Shown here: positions 5,945-10,211 of the stretch, one piece after another | How positions within the stretch are numbered: the stretch's first letter is position 1 | Layout: the number at the start of each line of letters is the position of its first letter | Assembly: GCA_902803015.1 (NCBI GenBank) | Contig: CADCOL010000046.1 | Location: forward strand, 1-10,211 | DNA: 10,211 nucleotides | Origin: an uncultured Lachnospiraceae bacterium | Lineage (GTDB): Bacteria; Bacillota; Clostridia; Lachnospirales; Lachnospiraceae | Reading direction: 5' to 3' | Position numbers and translations under genes: made by a program | The notes under the pieces: generated by a model | Told to the model about the DNA's origin: nothing | What the model saw: only the letters and a program-made list of their open reading frames with translations | The model's database searches: none

Positions 5945-8308
5945 TTACTCTTCTTTCAGGATTCTTACCGTTCCCAGGGAACCGTCCACCTCAACCGAAT
6001 CTCCGGTATGAAGTAGCATGGTCGCATTCCCGCAACCGACTACCGCAGGAATTCCGCATTCCCGTGCAACAATTGCCGCATGGGAAAGCGGAGCTCCGAT
6101 GTCGGTTACAATCGCGGATACCTTCGTAAACACCGGCGTCCATCCGACATTGGTTGCATTCGTTACAAGGATTTCTCCTTCCCGGATTTCATGGATAAAA
6201 TTTACATCCGTTACAACACGAACGGTCCCGCGGACGATGCCGGCAGCACCCGCAAACCCCCGGATATCCGCATCCACGTCTGCCTCACGGACCAGATCCC
6301 GTGCATAGACATCTTTCCTTCTTTGCGGATCTTCCATCCATTCTTTTGGATCAAACCGCCCGATTACAATATTGGGGAATGTTTCATAAGAAAGGTATTC
6401 TTCATATTTTTCCCGCCTTTTCCGAATGACTTCCGTCGAAGCTACGTTTCCCTTAAGATACTCAAATACTTCATCAAAAGTAAGCATGAAAACATCGTCT
6501 CCCAGACCGGTAAGTTCCCCGGCTCGAAGAAGATATTCACGAAATACGCAAAAAATCCATACCCCCTTGCTTCTTAAATCCTCACGGAACGTATTTGCCT
6601 GAATATATTTGGAAATGGTTTTGTCAATCCACCGGATTTTCCCCGGATATTTTTCCTTGAACTCTTTCAACGCTTCTTCGTATGCTGTTTTCTGGGCAGA
6701 CTGCATCTGATACAAATCAAGAGTATCCCCGCGATGCTCTTCAATTAACCTGTCCACGTATGTTTCATCTTCATACGGATGCTTTTCCATCAGCTCCATT
6801 TCATTGGGGCACCTTTGACCACAGGCTTTGATATAGTCTTCTTTTGATATTTTTCCGTTTATAAGGTCCTGAATCAAAAGAAGCGGTTTCATGCTTTCCA
6901 TGATTCCGAGACATCCGCCGCAAAGCTTTCCGGCCGTCTCGTCACCGGCGATTTTGGCAATTTTATTTCTTGTATTAAAGAGCGGAACCATTGACGTTCC
7001 GGACTGGCCGATAATCGAAGCCATGCCGTCCTTCAGTTTCGGCAGCATGCTTTCCTCCCAGTACCGATACAGTTCCTGCTTCGTTTCGGTCTGGCGAATT
7101 TCTGCAATCATGTCCCGGGAAATATCGGCAAGATGTTCCACCATCTCCTTTTTCTGCTTCTTATTCAGTTTCGATTTTTCTTTCGGGAAAAACAGTTTCC
7201 AGATTCTTCTGCAAAAATTCTTTTTGTCAAAAGGCGGGACGGGTACCTCCACTCCCTCCGGAGCCCTTCCCACGAGTCCTTTCATGCCTTCATACGCTTT
7301 CTCTTTCTTTGCTCCGAATGCCACACAAAGAGAAACCATCACGGAAATGTTCATATACGGCTGCCCGCAGATATTATCAAGCCACTCGGGAAGTCCGAGA
7401 ATTTCGTTAATCTTCTCCAAAACACTGAATGTCATCGGGGAAACCGGCTTCATAAAAATCTCGCCCACATTGGTCCTTGTAAGCATTTTATACCCGGAAC
7501 GGGTCCCGTTGATGTCGTAACTGTCCATCCTCAGCCTGCTGAGCGTGGTAATCGGGCGTGCCTGAAGAATGTATACTTTACCGTCCGCCACAGCCCATTC
7601 GATATCCATCGGCATTCCGTACAGATTGCGAATCACCCTGCAAAATCGCCCCAGCTCCCCCGCATATTTTTGAAACTCCGCCGGACCCTCGTAGGATTTC
7701 TTCATAACACCAATCCTGAAAACCTCCGCATTCTCCGCACCGGATACCAGTTTCTCTCCTTCTCCGCAAACATAATTTCCGACCATGGAATCATCTCTGC
7801 CGGTAATAGCATCCGCAGTAAAAAGTACACCTGCGAACCGGGCTTTTACAAACTCCTGAATGACGATACCGATTCCGTTTTCCGCCGGAAGATTTTCCTC
7901 CTTTTGGTTCGAGTCCCACACGGAATCCCTGTGCTCCGTGTATGCTTTGACATTTGCATTATGCAAAGAATCCGCCACCTGCTTAACTGCGTTTCGGATT
8001 TCCTCTTTTCTTACATCCGTTACAGTTTCATACTGACCGGCAAAAGAGGCCGCATCTCCGTCTTCATTGACTGCCGAGGAACGTACCGCATACGTTAAAC
8101 GCCCGTCCAGCGCAGACAGAATATGATCCATCTCTTCTTCCGCTTTTGCACACAGCCGGTCGCCTTCGAATGCATCCGAAAGGATTACATACCCTTTCGG
8201 AATCCGAAGTTTTGTATTCTTCATCATATATGAAAGCGAGCGGGCCTTGCCGCCTGCCGATTTTTCCTTTTCTTTCGGAAGCAGATGTAACGGATAAATA
8301 TATTCCAT
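5945..8308 (-). CDS. PEP-utilising, rifampicin phosphotransferase-like enzyme (ATP-grasp plus swivelling His domain)
   Basis: This 787-residue protein has an N-terminal ATP-grasp domain of the pyruvate phosphate dikinase type (GGKARSL 19-25, AVRSSAVNEDG 74-84, GVLFTADAITG 160-170, DIEWA 235-239, QARP 249-252). A large helical middle domain (about 255-685) follows, then a C-terminal phosphohistidine domain with TDIGAPLSHAAIVARE (735-750), where His743 is the expected phosphate carrier. The C-terminal PEP/pyruvate TIM barrel of true PEP synthase is absent. The order ATP-grasp, middle, His is that of rifampicin phosphotransferase (Rph, about 870 residues), which moves the beta-phosphate of ATP to the drug. 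The middle domain, which binds the substrate in Rph, is different enough here that I do not name the acceptor. The ATG at 8308 has AGGAAAGG 8 nt upstream. A TetR gene ends 43 nt upstream on the same strand, so the two are probably one operon. Many genomes label such proteins PEP synthase. Confidence 0.8.
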   Translation of the reverse strand: MEYIYPLHLLPKEKEKSAGGKARSLSYMMKNTKLRIPKGYVILSDAFEGDRLCAKAEEEMDHILSALDGRLTYAVRSSAVNEDGDAASFAGQYETVTDVRKEEIRNAVKQVADSLHNANVKAYTEHRDSVWDSNQKEENLPAENGIGIVIQEFVKARFAGVLFTADAITGRDDSMVGNYVCGEGEKLVSGAENAEVFRIGVMKKSYEGPAEFQKYAGELGRFCRVIRNLYGMPMDIEWAVADGKVYILQARPITTLSRLRMDSYDINGTRSGYKMLTRTNVGEIFMKPVSPMTFSVLEKINEILGLPEWLDNICGQPYMNISVMVSLCVAFGAKKEKAYEGMKGLVGRAPEGVEVPVPPFDKKNFCRRIWKLFFPKEKSKLNKKQKKEMVEHLADISRDMIAEIRQTETKQELYRYWEESMLPKLKDGMASIIGQSGTSMVPLFNTRNKIAKIAGDETAGKLCGGCLGIMESMKPLLLIQDLINGKISKEDYIKACGQRCPNEMELMEKHPYEDETYVDRLIEEHRGDTLDLYQMQSAQKTAYEEALKEFKEKYPGKIRWIDKTISKYIQANTFREDLRSKGVWIFCVFREYLLRAGELTGLGDDVFMLTFDEVFEYLKGNVASTEVIRKRREKYEEYLSYETFPNIVIGRFDPKEWMEDPQRRKDVYARDLVREADVDADIRGFAGAAGIVRGTVRVVTDVNFIHEIREGEILVTNATNVGWTPVFTKVSAIVTDIGAPLSHAAIVARECGIPAVVGCGNATMLLHTGDSVEVDGSLGTVRILKEE

Positions 8309-8351
8309 TGCGTTTTCCTTTCCTGTCCGGATATTCTTGCCTGCCGGATTC

Positions 8352-8933
8352 TTATTCTTCCGCCAAAAGCAGGTCGATTCGCATCTTGATAAAATGTTTC
8401 AGTTCTTCATCCTTCGTTAAGTCAATTCCGAAGTCATCACGGAAATCGTCCATTCGGAAAATAATCAGCTGCATCATGGTGGAGAGTTCATAAGCTATCA
8501 ATCTGCATTCTTCCTCACTCTTTTTTCCTGCATAATGCTTATAAACGTACGGGTAACTGAAGGACTCCTGACTCAAATCCCTCTTAAAAAGCACAAATCC
8601 CGTAATTGCCTTCGTAAATTTCGGATTCTGCACCAGGCATCTGGCCACGATAAAATGCAGGTCTTTCAGAATCTCTTTTGGAGAGGCATCGGATTGAATA
8701 ATCCTTTGTATGTCACTTTCTTTCAGAAAATCAAGATACTGTTTTTGAAATGTCTGATAAATCAGATTTTCCCGCGAACCGAAACAATAATTGATCATAC
8801 CGGGCTTAACACCCGCCAAAGAAGCAATTTCTCTCGAGGTAACGCTCATGGGATCCTCTTTTTCTTCCATGAGCCGGAAGGTGGATTCTAAAAGTTTGTC
8901 TTTTGTTATCTGCAGTTTTTCATCTTTATTCAT
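8352..8933 (-). CDS. TetR/AcrR-family regulator of the Rph-like enzyme
   Basis: This protein of 193 residues has the TetR helix-turn-helix near the N-terminus: TSREIASLAGVKPGMINYCF followed by GSRENLI. The rest is a helical ligand-binding domain not tied to a known inducer. I start it at the ATG at 8933 because AGGGA lies 7 nt upstream. An in-frame ATG at 8948 would add five residues (MRERT) but has no ribosome binding site and lies inside the palindromic operator, only about 14 nt from the predicted transcription start. The gene precedes the Rph-like enzyme by 43 nt on the same strand with no terminator between. The palindrome over its promoter indicates self-repression, so regulator and enzyme should be induced together by whatever ligand the protein binds. 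The family call is firm; the ligand is unknown. Confidence 0.9.
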   Translation of the reverse strand: MNKDEKLQITKDKLLESTFRLMEEKEDPMSVTSREIASLAGVKPGMINYCFGSRENLIYQTFQKQYLDFLKESDIQRIIQSDASPKEILKDLHFIVARCLVQNPKFTKAITGFVLFKRDLSQESFSYPYVYKHYAGKKSEEECRLIAYELSTMMQLIIFRMDDFRDDFGIDLTKDEELKHFIKMRIDLLLAEE

Positions 8934-8946
8934 AGTTCTTTCCCTC

Positions 8947-8968
8947 ATTATTGAACGCGTTCAATAAT
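8947..8968. promoter_or_regulatory. Perfect 22-bp palindrome, probable TetR operator
   Basis: Each 11-nt half is ATTATTGAACG, giving a perfect inverted repeat with no spacer, centred on CGCG. It begins right after the -10 box (8969-8974), covers the expected transcription start near 8962, and lies 13 bp upstream of the chosen TetR start codon. Position and symmetry fit autoregulation by the adjacent TetR protein. Confidence 0.85.
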
Positions 8969-8997
8969 AAAATAGCATACTTCTATTCCACATGCAA
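8969..8997 (-). promoter_or_regulatory. Promoter of the tetR-Rph-like operon
   Basis: On the minus strand TTGCAT (8992-8997), a 17-bp spacer and TATTTT (8969-8974) form a reasonable sigma-A promoter. The -10 box touches the 22-bp palindrome, so repressor binding would exclude RNA polymerase. Confidence 0.65.
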
Positions 8998-9018
8998 TAT
9001 CCAAGAAAAACTTATACG

Positions 9019-9049
9019 AAAAAAGAGCCATGCGTTCATCGCACAGCCC
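9019..9049 (-). terminator. Intrinsic terminator of the SAP-domain gene
   Basis: On the minus strand GGGCTGTGCG (9049-9040), loop ATGAA and CGCATGGCTC (9034-9025) are followed by TTTTTT (9024-9019). The stem has 10 bp including three G-U pairs. It lies 35 nt after the TAG of the SAP-domain gene and before the promoter of the next operon, separating the two. Confidence 0.85.
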
Positions 9050-9083
9050 TTGCATTCACATTTAAAGTCCGTTCCTGTTTTTT

Positions 9084-9698
9084 CTATGATTCTTTATCCA
9101 TTATATCCCTGAACTTTTCCGTTAAGTCCGGTGAATACTCTTTCGGCAAATCCGATTCTCTGACGATTTTCCACAAAGCGGCTGCCGCCTTCAGCCTGTT
9201 TTTAAAATGCTTCGTTGATTCGTCCTCACAAAAATCATGTACAAACTTATTCCATTGAAGTGCGGACTTGTCATATTTGGCGTAAGTCTTCTTCCCGTAA
9301 TAAATATCGAGCAAATCACCGAGGGTAAAAGACTCATCACCGTTCTCCTTAACCGCCTTCGCCGTTGCAACCATATCCACATTAAACTTAAACGGTTTTA
9401 CACCGGTCTGTTCGGAAAAGAAATCACGAAAGCGGTTTCCGAATGTAAATCCGCATTCAATCAAACCGGTGTCGGTCGTCAGTTCCACCGTAGAAGCAGC
9501 CTTTTTGCCCGTATTTTTCTTCTCGGGTAAAATCCGCTCGCCGTTAAAAAACGCTTCAATTACTCTGTTTAGTTCAATTTTACTGCCGTCATGTTTTAAT
9601 CCGTGCTCCCTGCAAATAGAAATCAGTTCCTCCCGGTACCAATAGTATTTACAGAATTCTTTGTAGTCTTTGATGGCATCAAATTCCGGTCTTTGCAT
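9084..9698 (-). CDS. SAP domain-containing protein (DUF6434-like)
   Basis: This protein of 204 residues opens with MQRPEFD and a SAP-like helix-extended-helix segment at about 14-52 (YYWYREELISICREHGL, then GSKIELNRVIEAFF). In many proteins this small fold binds nucleic acid. The second half has GFTFGNRFRDFFSEQTG, FKFNVDM and, near the end, LQWNKFVHDFCED, a pattern I associate with the DUF6434 domain that often follows SAP in Firmicutes. There is no signal peptide or membrane helix. I start at the ATG at 9698, which has GGAG 8 nt upstream; an in-frame TTG at 9725 would add nine residues that include that ribosome binding site. The gene has its own terminator and stands alone between the TetR operon and the tRNA cluster. 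Function is unknown; the domain call rests on memory of the family pattern. Confidence 0.75.
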   Translation of the reverse strand: MQRPEFDAIKDYKEFCKYYWYREELISICREHGLKHDGSKIELNRVIEAFFNGERILPEKKNTGKKAASTVELTTDTGLIECGFTFGNRFRDFFSEQTGVKPFKFNVDMVATAKAVKENGDESFTLGDLLDIYYGKKTYAKYDKSALQWNKFVHDFCEDESTKHFKNRLKAAAALWKIVRESDLPKEYSPDLTEKFRDIMDKES

Positions 9699-9728
9699 AT
9701 ATAAATCTCCAAAAATATATCTCAAACT

Positions 9729-9757
9729 ATTATATATGATTTATAAGCAACAAAAAA
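9729..9757 (-). promoter_or_regulatory. Weak candidate promoter of the SAP-domain gene
   Basis: On the minus strand a perfect -10 TATAAT (9729-9734) lies 31 nt before the start codon. The only -35 at 17-bp spacing is TTTTTT (9752-9757), which is the U tract of the upstream tRNA terminator. The -10 is convincing; the -35 is not. Confidence 0.35.
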
Positions 9758-9779
9758 GAGACCTTGATAACAAGATCTC
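9752..9779 (-). terminator. Intrinsic terminator of the tRNA cluster
   Basis: On the minus strand GAGATCTTG (9779-9771), loop TTAT and CAAGGTCTC (9766-9758) pair over 9 bp with one G-U, followed by TTTTTT (9757-9752). It lies 9 nt beyond the 3' end of tRNA-Phe and ends the cluster. Confidence 0.9.
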
Positions 9780-9788
9780 CGTTTTGTG

Positions 9789-9861
<73 letters not shown>

Positions 9862-9869
9862 GAATAGTG

Positions 9870-9899
9870 AGAAAACGATTCGCCAAGCGAATGTTTTCT
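9870..9899. repeat. Inverted repeat in the tRNA spacer, 13-bp stem with one bulge
   Basis: AGAAAAC (9870-9876), a bulged G, and ATTCGC (9878-9883) pair across a CAA loop with GCGAATGTTTTCT (9887-9899). On the transcribed minus strand it lies 8 nt before the 5' end of tRNA-Phe. It lacks a proper U tract on the minus strand, so it is not a terminator for the cluster. Confidence 0.8.
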
Positions 9900-9932
9900 T
9901 TGAGAATTGCGGGATGTTTACATACCGTCAAT

Positions 9933-10027
9933 TCGAAGAAGAAACTTGAGCGGGTTTGCGAGCACTTGCGAGCAAACGTTCATCCGACGAACGCGAAGCG
10001 TTTGGCGGATGGGCGAATCTTCTTCGA
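9933..10027. repeat. Structured palindromic element between tRNA-fMet and tRNA-Phe (three-way junction)
   Basis: The outer stem is a perfect 10-bp inverted repeat, TCGAAGAAGA (9933-9942) with TCTTCTTCGA (10018-10027). Inside are two more hairpins. One is GTTTGC (9954-9959) with GCAAAC (9972-9977), containing tandem G-A mismatches and two inner G-C pairs. The other is CATCCG (9981-9986) with CGGATG (10006-10011), continuing inward through one A-G mismatch to AACGC-GAA-GCGTT. A 9-nt direct repeat TTGCGAGCA occurs at 9956-9964 and 9966-9974. Because the stems are palindromic, either strand would fold. It lies within the predicted tRNA precursor. It may be a dispersed intergenic repeat or an RNA element; the sequence alone does not decide. 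Confidence 0.7.
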
Positions 10028-10047
10028 CCTCTGCTCTCTAACCCTCG

Positions 10048-10121
10048 TAGCGGGGGAAGGATTTGAACCTACGACCTCCGGGTTATGAGCCCGACGAGCT
10101 TCCAGACTGCTCTACCCCGCG
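10048..10121 (-). tRNA. Initiator tRNA-Met (anticodon CAT)
   Basis: A 74-nt cloverleaf with CAT at 10087-10085 in loop CTCATAA. The three consecutive G-C pairs in the anticodon stem (GGG/CCC) and the unpaired first position (C1) mark it as an initiator, not an elongator. Two details depart from the usual bacterial form: position 72 is T, not A, and the T stem (GTAGG/CCTTC) has a T-T mismatch at 50-64. CCA is not encoded. Confidence 0.93.
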
Positions 10122-10131
10122 TTAATCAAAA

Positions 10132-10211
10132 TGGGCAGAGGTGGATTCGAACCACCGAAGGCGTTGCCAGCAGATTTACAGTCTGTCCCCTTTGGCCACT
10201 CGGGAATCTGC
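10132..10211 (-). tRNA. tRNA-Tyr (anticodon GTA), first two bases beyond the window edge
   Basis: A class II tRNA with anticodon loop CTGTAAA, a long variable arm (CTGGCAACGCCTTCGG region) and T loop TTCGAAT in a GGTGG/CCACC stem. The acceptor 3' arm TCTGCCC (10139-10133) pairs with GCAGA at the right edge, so two more bases, expected to be GG, lie outside. Discriminator A is at 10132 and CCA is not encoded. It lies 10 nt upstream of initiator tRNA-Met in the same transcript. Confidence 0.95.

Noticed and set aside
5928..5956. Hairpin AAAGAAGA/TCTTCTTT between the two convergent stop codons as a bidirectional terminator
   Set aside because: The stem is AT-rich, the loop is 13 nt and there is no U tract on either side, so it is unlikely to terminate efficiently.
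7133..8098. A 321-codon plus-strand reading frame
   Set aside because: It lies opposite the Rph-like enzyme, whose motifs are clear. The product shows no domain and is rich in His, Arg and Cys as shadows usually are.
5945..8308. Annotation as phosphoenolpyruvate synthase (ppsA)
   Set aside because: The His domain is at the C-terminus and no PEP/pyruvate-binding barrel follows it, so the domain order is that of rifampicin phosphotransferase-type enzymes.
9956..9974. Direct repeat TTGCGAGCA in the tRNA spacer as the start of a CRISPR or tandem array
   Set aside because: There are only two 9-nt copies, 1 nt apart, with no spacers; they are explained by the symmetry of the hairpin.
9867..10088. 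A short plus-strand reading frame across the tRNA spacer
   Set aside because: It runs into the initiator tRNA gene on the opposite strand and through the inverted repeats; no start signal or known domain.

Overview
The window looks like chromosomal DNA of a Gram-positive Clostridia-type bacterium, most plausibly a member of the Lachnospiraceae. The reasons are strong AGGAGG-like ribosome binding sites, a biotin ECF S-component (BioY), an RND pump of the type that carries a large coiled-coil insert, Firmicutes-style TetR regulators, a SAP/DUF6434-like protein, and tRNA genes without an encoded CCA. The assignment is inferred from gene types and style, not from a marker gene. There are no insertion sequences, phage genes or CRISPR arrays.

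Layout. 1-4417 (minus): a divergent promoter with a TetR-type operator drives a 1286-residue RND transporter, followed at once by a TetR-family repressor that runs off the left edge. The repressor's Shine-Dalgarno overlaps the transporter's stop codon, so the two form one operon, probably self-repressed through the palindrome at the transcription start. 4430-5161 (plus): bioY with its own promoter and two successive intrinsic terminators. 5193-5943: a cytoplasmic von Willebrand factor A (VWA) domain protein on plus, preceded by a terminator that faces the opposite way. 5945-8997 (minus): a second TetR regulator, with a perfect 22-bp palindrome over its promoter and start, then a PEP-utilising phosphotransferase with the domain order of rifampicin phosphotransferase (ATP-grasp, large middle domain, C-terminal swivelling His domain). 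The VWA gene and this enzyme converge with 1 nt between their stop codons. 9019-9734 (minus): a monocistronic SAP-domain protein with its own terminator. 9752-10211 (minus): a tRNA cluster transcribed in the order Tyr (cut by the window edge), initiator Met, Phe, ending in an intrinsic terminator.

How the genes work together. Two independent TetR modules each pair a regulator with a presumptive small-molecule defence or export function: an RND efflux pump at the left and an Rph-like phosphotransferase in the middle. In each, the predicted operator sits on the predicted transcription start. BioY would import biotin with a shared ECF energising module encoded elsewhere. The tRNA cluster is housekeeping, but its 186-nt spacer between initiator Met and Phe is full of inverted repeats that fold on paper into a three-way junction plus a separate hairpin; no gene explains this.

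The least explained items are the structured tRNA spacer, the unknown substrate of the TetR-controlled Rph-like enzyme, the roughly 260-residue helical insert in the RND pump, and the antisense-facing terminator upstream of the VWA gene. I see no clear-cut new multi-gene defence or mobile system.
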